This document shows positions 25,927 to 33,130 of a stretch of 64,000 nucleotides of DNA, one piece after another. Position numbers and translations under genes: made by a program. The stretch lies in the NCBI RefSeq assembly GCF_048595595.1, contig NZ_CP184347.1; one strand, given 5' to 3'. Under the pieces are notes generated by a model, which saw only the letters and a program-made list of their open reading frames with translations, was not told where the DNA came from and ran no database searches. The DNA comes from Bacteroides pyogenes_A. GTDB lineage: Bacteria > Bacteroidota > Bacteroidia > Bacteroidales > Bacteroidaceae. The number at the start of each line of letters is the position of its first letter. Positions within the stretch are counted from its first letter, which is position 1.

Positions 25927-26315
25927 AAGCCTCTTCTTCGATAGGTGCTTCTTCCCGAAGGCGTCCGGGACATCCCCGACGGGCAGTCCGCAATCGCTTT
26001 TCTTCGGTATATGCTTTTTTCGGAAATGTTTCGAAATACAGACAAGTAATAGCGCGACTCTTTTCTTCCATATATGCTTCTTTCGGAAAGGGATTGAAGC
26101 GCGCACTCTCGTTCGTACTCCTACTCCCCATTTACTTTTACCGCCTCTGCATCTCTCCGCTCACCGCTCCTTCCTGCCGCTTCACGCCTACCTGCTCCGC
26201 TTATGCGGCAGAAGCCATCAAGAAATACGGTCCGTTCAAGGGGTTGTATTTGGCCGTAAGGCGTATCCTGCGCTGCCACCCTTGGGGCGGTTCGGGTTAT
26301 GACCCTGTTCCCTGA
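25923..26315 (+). CDS. yidD: Membrane protein insertion efficiency factor YidD with repeat-derived N-terminal extension
   Basis: 130 residues if started at ATG 25923, which overlaps the rnpA stop. The canonical YidD domain covers only the last 70 or so residues: a hydrophobic LLLPIYFYRLCISPL helix, then SCRFTPTCSAYAAEAI with its cysteines, and HPWGGSGYDPVP. Residues 1-60 are extra and are made of a 22-residue (66-bp) repeat: SSIGAS, SSVYAF and SSIYAS mark the unit starts. Either the extension is translated, or a later start is used, for which no good ATG is seen. YidD assists YidC-dependent membrane insertion. Confidence 0.85.
   Translation: MKASSSIGASSRRRPGHPRRAVRNRFSSVYAFFGNVSKYRQVIARLFSSIYASFGKGLKRALSFVLLLPIYFYRLCISPLTAPSCRFTPTCSAYAAEAIKKYGPFKGLYLAVRRILRCHPWGGSGYDPVP
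25932..26095 (+). repeat. 66-bp repeat inside the 5' part of yidD
   Basis: tcttcg-ata-tgctt-tttcggaa recurs at about 25935, 26001 and 26064 (steps 66 and 63). It codes in frame for the YidD N-terminal extension. Confidence 0.75.
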
Positions 26316-26404
26316 AACCTTCATCAAGCCATGGCAGCAGGTACACATTGCATATTAAATATTCATACCGGCAATCGATTCCTCACCTTTCAAAAACCGA
26401 CGAT

Positions 26405-27535
26405 ATGGCAGCAGATATAAATCGCATACTGGATATTCACACCCATCACACCGACCGTCTCGATGAGTCTGTTTACAACTGTCGTTTGCGGGAAGAAGCA
26501 TCGGGTGATTGCGATAAGCCTTTTCGCTCTATAACGGCTCCTCTTTCGGAAAGACCCTGCGGTTCACAGGTTCGCTACCAAGAGCCCTCTCATTCGATAG
26601 AACCCGATCTTTCAGAGAATCTCTGCGGCTCGCCGTATTCCGGCGATGTGCTTTCCCACTCCATAGAGTCCGGTCTTTCAGAAAGCCTCTCCGGTTCACC
26701 GTTTCGCTACCAAGAGTCTTCTCATTCGATAGAACCCGATCTTTCAGAGAATCTCTGCGGCTCGCCGTATTCCGGCGATGCGCCTTCTCGCTCCATAGAA
26801 CCCTCTCTTTCAGAAAGCCTATCCGGTTCACGGTTTCGCTACCAAGAGTCTTCTCATTCGATAGAACCCGATCTTTCAGAGAATTTCTGCGGCTCGCCGT
26901 ATTCCGGCGAAATGCCTTCCTGTTTCATAGAGTCTGGTCTTTCAGAAAGCCCCTCCGGCTCGCGGCATTACTGCGAAGCTCCTTTTTGCTCGATAGGTAT
27001 TCATCCTTGGGATTTGACTGCGGAAAATTCGGAGCGGTTGTGGGGCGTTCTTCAGCGGGAGTTGGAACGACGGAAGTCCGAGAACCGGCCGTTCGTTGCC
27101 ATAGGCGAAGCAGGGCTCGATAAGCTGGCTGCCGCTCCGATGGAGTTGCAGGTGGAAATCTTCGAGCGCCAAGTAGCCCTGTCGGAAGACTGCCGGTTGC
27201 CGCTCATTATTCACTGTGTGAAAGCGGTCGATGAACTGTTGGCGGTGAAAAAGCGTCTGGCGCCCCTTCAAGCTTGGATATGGCACGGATTCAGAGGGAA
27301 GGCGCAGCAGGCCTCCCAGCTTCTTCGCCACGGGTTTTACCTCTCTTTGGGCGAGCATTATTCGCAGGAGGCAATGCGGGCGATACCCGCTTCGCGGTTG
27401 TTTCTCGAAACGGATGAAAGCGCGCCGGATATCAGGGAGCTCATTCGGAGAGCCGCCGAAGTCCGTGGAGTGGATGCGGAGTGCCTGCAAGAGACGTTGA
27501 GGGAGAATGTGCAAAAAGTCTTTTTTAAACGCTAA
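26405..27535 (+). CDS. TatD-family metal-dependent hydrolase with a large 22-residue-repeat insertion
   Basis: 376 residues from ATG 26405; an in-frame TTG at 26348 would add 19. TatD proteins are TIM-barrel nucleases of about 215 residues in Bacteroides. Active-site pieces are in order: metal ligands in LDIHTHH (His12, His14), SIGIHPWD near 202, GEAGLDKLA with the Glu ligand, LIIHCVKA, WHGFRG and LETDESAPD with the final Asp. Between the HxH strand and the GIHPW strand, where about 25 residues are normal, lies a Ser/Glu/Pro-rich insertion of about eight 22-residue units. All catalytic residues remain, so the enzyme may be active with a long disordered loop. Confidence 0.88.
   Translation: MAADINRILDIHTHHTDRLDESVYNCRLREEASGDCDKPFRSITAPLSERPCGSQVRYQEPSHSIEPDLSENLCGSPYSGDVLSHSIESGLSESLSGSPFRYQESSHSIEPDLSENLCGSPYSGDAPSRSIEPSLSESLSGSRFRYQESSHSIEPDLSENFCGSPYSGEMPSCFIESGLSESPSGSRHYCEAPFCSIGIHPWDLTAENSERLWGVLQRELERRKSENRPFVAIGEAGLDKLAAAPMELQVEIFERQVALSEDCRLPLIIHCVKAVDELLAVKKRLAPLQAWIWHGFRGKAQQASQLLRHGFYLSLGEHYSQEAMRAIPASRLFLETDESAPDIRELIRRAAEVRGVDAECLQETLRENVQKVFFKR
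26477..27004 (+). repeat. In-frame 66-bp array inside tatD
   Basis: Unit starts at 26477 (degraded), then ctttc at 26543, 26609, 26675, 26741, 26807, 26873 and 26939, all steps of 66. Units alternate between two types (ENLCGSPYSGD and ESLSGSPFRYQ), giving a 132-bp higher-order repeat. The last unit runs into the native codons for CSIGIHPW, whose ctcgatagg resembles the ttcgatag found in the units, so the array probably grew from this point of the gene. Confidence 0.92.
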
Positions 27536-27688
27536 AGAGTTGTGTATTTAGATAAAGAGTCGTAATTTTGCCTTTTCGGATAGATCGCCTGCTGAATCCG
27601 GAGTCACGTTGCGCGACTTTGCTGACGGGAAGGCTTCGCTTATTGCAGGATTATGGATTGAATAATAACCAAATAATATAAAATAACG

Positions 27689-28981
27689 ATGAATTTTGTA
27701 GAAGAATTGAGGTGGCGCGGGATGTTGCAAGATATCATGCCGGGAACGGAAGAGTTGTTGGGCAAAGAGCAAGTTACAGCCTATCTGGGAATCGACCCTA
27801 CGGCAGATTCGTTGCACATCGGTCACCTCTGCGGGGTGATGATGCTTCGCCATTTTCAACGTTGCGGCCATAAGCCGTTGGCCCTTATCGGAGGCGCTAC
27901 CGGCATGATCGGCGACCCTTCGGGAAAGTCGGCGGAGCGCAATCTGCTCGATGAAGAGACGCTGGCTCACAATCAGGCATGTATCAAGAAGCAGTTGGCG
28001 AAGTTTCTCGATTTTGAATCGGACCAACCCAACCGTGCGGAACTGGTGAACAACTACGACTGGATGAAGAACTTTTCCTTCCTCGACTTCGCCCGCGAGG
28101 TGGGTAAACATATCACGGTGAACTATATGATGGCGAAAGACTCGGTGAAGCGCCGCCTGAACGGTGAGGCCCGCGACGGACTGTCGTTCACGGAGTTCAC
28201 GTATCAGTTGCTTCAGGGATACGACTTCCTGCATCTGTACGAAACCAAAGGATGCAAGCTTCAGATGGGCGGTTCGGACCAATGGGGAAACATCACCACA
28301 GGAACGGAATTGATTCGCCGTACCAACGGGGGAGAGGTGTTCGCGCTGACCTGCCCGCTGATTACGAAAGCCGACGGCGGTAAGTTCGGTAAAACGGAGT
28401 CGGGCAACATCTGGCTCGATCCGCGCTATACCTCTCCGTATAAGTTCTACCAGTTCTGGCTGAATGTGAGCGATGCCGACGCTGAACGCTACATCAAGAT
28501 ATTTACCTCCATCGGCCGGGAAGAAATCGATGCGTTGGTTGCCGAACATCAGGCTGCTCCGCACCTGCGTGTGTTGCAGAAACGCCTGGCGAAGGAGGTG
28601 ACCGTGATGGTTCATTCCGAAGAAGCGTACAACGCGGCTGTAGAGGCTTCGAACATCCTCTTCGGCAACGCCACTTCCGAGGCTTTGCGCAAACTGGACG
28701 AAGATACGCTGCTGGCTGTATTCGAGGGAGTTCCCCAGTTCGAGGTGTCGCGCAGCGCATTGGCCGAAGGCGTGAAAGCCGTCGACCTGTTTGCAGGCCA
28801 TGCCGCAGTGTTCGCCTCTAAGGGAGAAATGCGCAAACTCGTTCAAGGCGGTGGCGTGTCGCTCAACAAAGAGAAACTGGAAGCGTTCGACCGTGAAGTA
28901 ACCGTATCCGATTTGTTGAACGACAAGTATTTGCTGGTTCAGCGCGGTAAGAAGAACTACTACCTGCTGATTGCAAAATAG
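27689..28981 (+). CDS. tyrS: Tyrosyl-tRNA synthetase
   Basis: 430 residues, class I aminoacyl-tRNA synthetase. The HIGH motif is in DPTADSLHIGHLCG near residues 37-50, and the KMSKS equivalent is KFGKTESGN near 232. GYDFLHLYETKGCKLQMGGSDQWGN is the tyrosine-binding region, split here between residues about 178 and 202. An S4 RNA-binding domain closes the protein (LVQGGGVSLNKEKL). The gap of 153 bases after tatD suggests its own promoter. Confidence 0.95.
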   Translation: MNFVEELRWRGMLQDIMPGTEELLGKEQVTAYLGIDPTADSLHIGHLCGVMMLRHFQRCGHKPLALIGGATGMIGDPSGKSAERNLLDEETLAHNQACIKKQLAKFLDFESDQPNRAELVNNYDWMKNFSFLDFAREVGKHITVNYMMAKDSVKRRLNGEARDGLSFTEFTYQLLQGYDFLHLYETKGCKLQMGGSDQWGNITTGTELIRRTNGGEVFALTCPLITKADGGKFGKTESGNIWLDPRYTSPYKFYQFWLNVSDADAERYIKIFTSIGREEIDALVAEHQAAPHLRVLQKRLAKEVTVMVHSEEAYNAAVEASNILFGNATSEALRKLDEDTLLAVFEGVPQFEVSRSALAEGVKAVDLFAGHAAVFASKGEMRKLVQGGGVSLNKEKLEAFDREVTVSDLLNDKYLLVQRGKKNYYLLIAK

Positions 28982-28996
28982 CGACTGCTTGCTGTT

Positions 28997-29030
28997 GGCG
29001 AATGCCTGCCTGTTTGAGGAAGCATTCGCC
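28997..29030 (+). terminator. Inverted repeat after tyrS
   Basis: ggcgaatgc / gcattcgcc with a 16-base loop, 16 bases after the tyrS stop. No T tract follows, so termination would not be of the simple type. Confidence 0.4.
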
Positions 29031-29216
29031 ACGGCTTATCTTGATGCGGTTTCACTGCTTGTTTGTCTTTCATGCTTTGTTGACGTGAGGATAGTTATTC
29101 GCCTGTTGCAGGGAACCTGTTATCGGAGTCGTGCCGATTTGCCGATTGCAAGGTCATTATTGTTCAATTTATATTAAGTGCAGCTAAGGACAATCCATTA
29201 CAAATAATGAAAATAT

Positions 29217-29417
29217 GTTGTGATTTACTTTTAATTTAGTCTCTTTGAACGATTGAGTACAGCATCACCCCGTGAGATAAAAAGGCGGAGAGTGTTGTGG
29301 TTTACTTTCAATTTAGTCTCTTTGAGCCATTAACTACAGCTTTTCATTGAAACATTCAGAGATCTCTTTGGCTGTTATTTTTTATATTAGTATCTAAACC
29401 ATTATGATTGTAGTGAG
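29217..29417 (+). CRISPR. Orphan type II CRISPR remnant: 47-bp repeats, 30-bp spacers
   Basis: Repeat 1 spans 29217-29263, spacer 1 29264-29293, repeat 2 29294-29340, spacer 2 29341-29370, and degenerate repeat 3 29371-29417. The period is exactly 77. Repeats 1 and 2 agree at about 40 of 47 positions and read gttgtg-tttactt-aattta, then gtctctttga, ending acagc. This resembles the 47-bp repeats of Bacteroidetes type II-C systems. Repeat 3 keeps only parts (attagtatct, accatta), as terminal repeats do. Text ending aagtgcagc at 29184 may be an older repeat 0. No cas9, cas1 or cas2 lies in the window. Confidence 0.82.
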
Positions 29418-29418
29418 T

Positions 29419-29507
29419 ACGGGAATCGAACCCGCTTGAACCATTTGGTTCGTTCCCGTGCACCCATGAAGTATTCTGTGATTTGCTCACGAATCACAGA
29501 ACACTTC
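29419..29507. other. Two adjacent long hairpins next to the CRISPR remnant
   Basis: Hairpin 1: arms 29419-29432 and 29447-29459 pair over 13 bp with one bulged base. The left arm plus its neighbours read like the complement of a tRNA T-arm (cgggaatcgaacccg). Hairpin 2: arms 29468-29483 and 29492-29507 pair over 16 bp with one mismatch around an 8-base loop; its left arm contains tgtgatttgct, close to the start of type II CRISPR repeats. No T tract follows either one. Possible readings are a structured RNA, a decayed tracrRNA anti-repeat, or a tRNA-derived element end. Confidence 0.55.
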
Positions 29508-29512
29508 AAAAG

Positions 29513-29625
29513 AATATCGGTCAAAATCTATGGTTGCAAGGGTATGAAAAACGGAAGGTCGTCGTTATGTCTTCGGTTTTAAAGAGTATCGTGCAGAATC
29601 TATGGTTGCAAGGGTTTGCTATCCG
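29513..29625. repeat. Two-copy repeat, 72-bp step
   Basis: ga-tatcg--ca-aatctatgg followed by ttgcaagggt occurs at about 29513 and 29585, with different sequence between. No gene seen. Confidence 0.6.
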
Positions 29626-29788
29626 GTTCGTAGTAAAGGGGCAAAAATCTTCTCGTTCCACTTCAGGCAGATTGTCCGGTAACGTTTCTCTCATTTGACC
29701 GCAAGACCTCCTCTTTTTTTGCAATCGCTGATACAATCAAACGCAATCTTTGAAATAATCGAATGTCATGGATGAAGAAATCGGGCCC

Positions 29789-30015
29789 AATCGGTAAAAT
29801 AATCGAAGATAATCAGTGAGCAATGGCGGGGAATTAGTCAATAAGTTGAAGATAACCCAAGTTCTCGTCGGCATACAGAATCAGCTCTTCGGGGGAATTA
29901 GTCAATAAATTGAAAAAAAACAGTGAAGAAATAGCAAACTATTAGTCAATAAATCGAAGATAATCAGTGAAGCAATGGCGGACTATTGGTGAAGAAATCG
30001 AAAATAATCAGTGAA
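29789..30015. repeat. 44-bp based array before tRNA-Gln
   Basis: att-gt-aa-aaatcgaa followed by gataatcagtga recurs. The att positions are at about 29833, 29897, 29941 and 29985 (steps 64, 44, 44), with cagtga-caatggcgg between. 44 is twice the 22-bp quantum. AT-rich, non-coding. Confidence 0.65.
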
Positions 30016-30080
30016 ATGTTTGGATGTTTATTGGTATAACACTATCTTTGCACCGCTTTTTAACAGAAAGCGCATAAGTT

Positions 30081-30151
30081 TGGACTATGGTGTAATGGTA
30101 GCACAACAGGTTTTGGTTCTGTTTGTCTAGGTTCGAATCCTGGTAGTCCAA
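30081..30151 (+). tRNA. tRNA-Gln (UUG)
   Basis: 71 bases. The acceptor stem tggacta / tagtcca is perfect, with discriminator A and no encoded CCA. The anticodon stem acagg / tctgt flanks loop ttttggt with anticodon TTG. The T-loop is gttcgaatc. A strong terminator follows at 30165. Confidence 0.95.
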
Positions 30152-30164
30152 CAACTGATTGCAG

Positions 30165-30200
30165 AAAAGCCCTGAGAAACAAAATTCTCAGGGCTTTCTT
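30165..30200 (+). terminator. Terminator of tRNA-Gln
   Basis: aaaagccctgagaa / ttctcagggcttt with a 6-base loop and a T-rich tail. Confidence 0.9.
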
Positions 30201-30215
30201 CTTATTGGGTGACCC

Positions 30216-30540
30216 AAATCGGGCTCAGCAGTAAACTAATTTGGAGATTCTCTAAAACTCCTATCTTTGCCCTCAAAAAAAATCTCGTGACTACTTATGA
30301 TACTCTTTTAGCCTTAGTTCGTCTAAGGCTCCCTCCTGACCTGTTGGAGTGTTTTGACATTATGGTAGTCGCGCGCAATCTTCAACAGATTATTGACCAG
30401 CTGCGTGCTCTGCCCGCCAATGTTATTCGATGGTCGCACAGACAATATGATAAGAGTGATATAGAGACGTAAATCGGGATATTCAGTAAAACCTAAAGCC
30501 GGTTGGATTCCGGGGATTTTATGTACCTTTGCCATATATG
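30216..30540 (+). pseudogene. Debris of an ISAon1-like transposase N-region, with duplicated leader
   Basis: From GTG 30287 the frame reads TTYDTLLALVRLRLPPDLL-ECFDIMVV, the characteristic opening of ISAon1-type transposase N-region proteins. It then loses similarity and stops at 30472. A leader starting aaatcggg and ending in a TATCTTTG box (30262-30269) precedes it. A second, similar leader starts at 30471 and ends in TACCTTTG (30524-30531) with no coding remnant behind it. This looks like two successive, deeply truncated insertions downstream of tRNA-Gln. Confidence 0.45.
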
Positions 30541-30570
30541 TGTCCCGATAAGTTTTCCCTCCAAACTATC

Positions 30571-31695
30571 TTATAGAACAATGCTGCCTAAGTAATTATA
30601 GACTACTTCACCATTCACGAAAGGAAGCAAATCGTTATACGCATCAATTCGAACAATATCCATGTCAAGAGACCTCTCACCATAAACCTTATTCAGTGTT
30701 GACCAATTAAAATCAAAATTACGGCCTTCAGAAAAGACTAAAATCTTCTTTTCCGGCAATTTAACCGGTTGTTTCTTAATCTTAACATATACATACAGGC
30801 TAGCCATTGGTTCGTTATAAGAAGGCGCATTGGCGTATTTCCGCATCCCATAAAAACCTTTGGCTCGTGTTTTTTCTGAAGGTAAGGACATAAAGAGAGA
30901 AGCATTGGCAAAATGAAATGCACATTCTCCCCACAAGTAATATTTGAGCCTGCTCAGTTCATTTTGCTGTTTAGTTTGTACATCAACGCAATAAAAATCT
31001 GATAAAGGGAAACATTCTTTTACCATATCATATCGCTGAAGCTCTGATAAACATTTAAGGCGAAATATCCTTGAAAAGTCGGCATTGCATAATTCTTGTT
31101 GCAATTTAGCTCTGTAAGATTTGCGCATAGCATCTAATGCAAAAGGATCTTCGGATACTTGTTTAAACTCATCTGGTACACATAATGAGGCATATTTATC
31201 AACAACCTTATCATCAACTGCTTTTTGATAAAGTTTTAGCGCATATACATACAAAATAGAGGGTGTCAAATCCACTGCCCCGTCAACAGACGAAATCATA
31301 TAATCGGACATTATATTTCCACGGCTTAGCGCTTTATTTAGGCTGATACAGAAATGTTTGCCTCCGCCTTCAGCCATGACAATCTGTAAATTATCGGGTT
31401 GTTCGTAAATCCCCATATCCTGATATAATTTTTCATCGTATTCCGGTATAGAAGTAATAGTCACTTTCAAACCTGCAATATCTCTGTCAGGCATTGGAAA
31501 CAAATCGCCTTGTTCGTTGACAGTACGTATAAATAAATACCCTGATAGTGCAGGCTTTCCTACAACAAGCGTATCACCTATGCCATAGTTTTTACCATTA
31601 CACCCTGTAATATAGCTTTGAGCATAAGACTCCGATATGGCTAAGCTGCCCATAAAAGCCATAAAAAGATTTAAATACTTAAGTACCATAAGCAA
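30571..31695 (-). CDS. Secreted protein, DUF4852-like
   Basis: 374 residues with a signal peptide ending near SYAQS. It has an N-terminal beta-rich part (about 27-130), a helical middle around YALKLYQKAVDDKVVDKYASLC that recalls DUF4852, and a beta-rich C-terminal part. No catalytic motif is seen. It is AT-richer than its neighbours and stands alone next to transposase debris, which suggests acquisition. A second in-frame ATG two codons later is equally possible as start. Confidence 0.6.
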   Translation of the reverse strand: MLMVLKYLNLFMAFMGSLAISESYAQSYITGCNGKNYGIGDTLVVGKPALSGYLFIRTVNEQGDLFPMPDRDIAGLKVTITSIPEYDEKLYQDMGIYEQPDNLQIVMAEGGGKHFCISLNKALSRGNIMSDYMISSVDGAVDLTPSILYVYALKLYQKAVDDKVVDKYASLCVPDEFKQVSEDPFALDAMRKSYRAKLQQELCNADFSRIFRLKCLSELQRYDMVKECFPLSDFYCVDVQTKQQNELSRLKYYLWGECAFHFANASLFMSLPSEKTRAKGFYGMRKYANAPSYNEPMASLYVYVKIKKQPVKLPEKKILVFSEGRNFDFNWSTLNKVYGERSLDMDIVRIDAYNDLLPFVNGEVVYNYLGSIVL

Positions 31696-31815
31696 AGTTT
31701 TAATTAAACATACACAAATATAAGCTATTTCTTATTAAGGATAAGAGAGTTTGTAATGATTATTGTTACTTTTTTAAGGTCAAAAAGCCTTCTATAGAGT
31801 AAAACATTTACTTCT

Positions 31816-31931
31816 TCTTCACTAGGCCACTAGGCAGGCAAAGAGAGTGCCTGCGACGCTACATAAGCAAAGACTTCCTTTTAAAGAACTTCTTCACTAG
31901 GCAGGCAAAGAGAGTGCCTGCGACGCTATTA
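31816..31931. repeat. Two-copy hairpin repeat, 67-bp step
   Basis: cttcttcactagg ... gcaggcaaagagagtgcctg plus cgacgct occurs twice, with gcaggca at 31834 and 31901. Each copy holds a perfect stem gcaggca / tgcctgc with a 7-base loop. It lies between lgt and the DUF4852-like gene, both on the minus strand, and may act in termination after lgt. Confidence 0.7.
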
Positions 31932-31953
31932 TAAAACTATAGAGTAAAAACGT

Positions 31954-32778
31954 CTACTTCTTCTTCCCGTAAGCAAAAATGAAGTAAAAGCCGATGATGA
32001 TGAACGGGATGCTGAGCCATTGCCCCATGTTGAACGTCATCTGCTCTTCGAAAGACACCTGGTTCTCTTTCACAAATTCGATGAAGAAGCGGAAGGTGAA
32101 GATTGCTGCCAGACAGAGTCCGAAGAAGAAGCCGCGATGCAACTCCTTGCTGTGGCGCCTGTACAGGTAAATCATCACGAAGAAAAGCGCGAGATAGGCC
32201 AACGCTTCGTATAGCTGTGCCGGGTGGCGGGGTTGCATGTCGACGCGTTCGAAGACGAACGCCCAAGGTACATCTGCCGGTTTGCCGATGATTTCCGAGT
32301 TCATCAGGTTGGCCAGACGAATGCTGCAGGCGGTGATGGGAGTGGCTACGGCAATCATGTCCAATACATCCACGTAGTGCAATTTGGTTTTCCGGCAGTA
32401 GAGCCAGAGCGCGATAATCAGTCCCAGCGTACCGCCATGGCTTGCCAGCCCCAGGTATCCGATAAACTTCCATCCTCCTCCCGGAAGCAGCTTCACGGGC
32501 AGCAACATCTCCAGAATGCCTCTACCGCTGGTGAGGTGATAGCCGGGGTCGTAGAAGATGCAGTGCCCCAGCCGGGCGCCGATGAGGATACCGAAGAAAC
32601 AGTAGAAGAAGAGCGATTCGAATTTATTCTCGCCTATCTTCTTGTCACGGAACTGATAATGAACGACGATGGAGGCCAGAATGAGACCTACGCCCCATAG
32701 CAATCCGTAATAGCGGATGGAGATGCCGAACAGGTTGACGAGTTCGGGATTGGGATTCCAGTGAATAGATAGTAACAT
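31954..32778 (-). CDS. lgt: Prolipoprotein diacylglyceryl transferase
   Basis: 274 residues from the ATG at 32776-32778 (MLLSIHWNPNPELVNLFG). A longer in-frame opening to 32838 does not fit the family. Lgt attaches diacylglycerol to the lipobox Cys of prelipoproteins, of which this window encodes many. Several membrane segments are seen. The family pattern GARLGHCIFYDPGYH has the conserved GxRxGHxxxY. Further matches are YLGLASHGGTLG and TACSIRLANLMNSEIIGKP. The length is normal. Confidence 0.92.
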   Translation of the reverse strand: MLLSIHWNPNPELVNLFGISIRYYGLLWGVGLILASIVVHYQFRDKKIGENKFESLFFYCFFGILIGARLGHCIFYDPGYHLTSGRGILEMLLPVKLLPGGGWKFIGYLGLASHGGTLGLIIALWLYCRKTKLHYVDVLDMIAVATPITACSIRLANLMNSEIIGKPADVPWAFVFERVDMQPRHPAQLYEALAYLALFFVMIYLYRRHSKELHRGFFFGLCLAAIFTFRFFIEFVKENQVSFEEQMTFNMGQWLSIPFIIIGFYFIFAYGKKK

Positions 32779-32889
32779 AAGACTATTGATTGTTAATTGA
32801 TTTCGGGCCGGCGAGCGGCCTCTGTTTGTATATCTCAACCCTTCATCCGTGCAATGCCGGCGGCGTTTGCTCCGGGAAGGGCTTGCGTT

Positions 32890-33130
32890 CTTTCATCGTA
32901 CTTGCATGCTTGCACATTGAATCTGAAGTTTGGAAATCGTGCCGTCCTTTCAATGTTTTCATCGTGCTTGCATGCTTGCACATTGAATCTGAAGTTTGGA
33001 AATCGTGCCACCCTTTCAATGTTTTCATCGTACTTGCATGCTTGCACATTGAATCTGAAGTTTGGAAATCGTGCCGTCCTTTCAATGTTTTCATCGTGCT
33101 TGCATGCTTACACATTGAATCTGAAGTGCA
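32890..33130. repeat. 66-bp array grown from the 3' end of ychF
   Basis: cttgcatgcttgcacattga starts at 32901, 32967, 33033 and 33099, all steps of 66, with whole units conserved. The fourth unit contains the last ychF codons and stop (cacattgaatctgaag on the plus strand). Thus the other three units each carry a copy of the gene's 3' terminal 16 or so bases, and the array was seeded at the gene end. Confidence 0.92.

Noticed and set aside
27548..29032. 494-residue minus-strand frame opposite tyrS
   Set aside because: A shadow of tyrS, which has full synthetase motifs on the plus strand.
29411..29490. Complete minus-strand tRNA
   Set aside because: The T-arm-like part and a partial acceptor (gtgag / ctcac) are present, but there is no D-arm and no 7-base anticodon loop; the region folds better as two simple hairpins.
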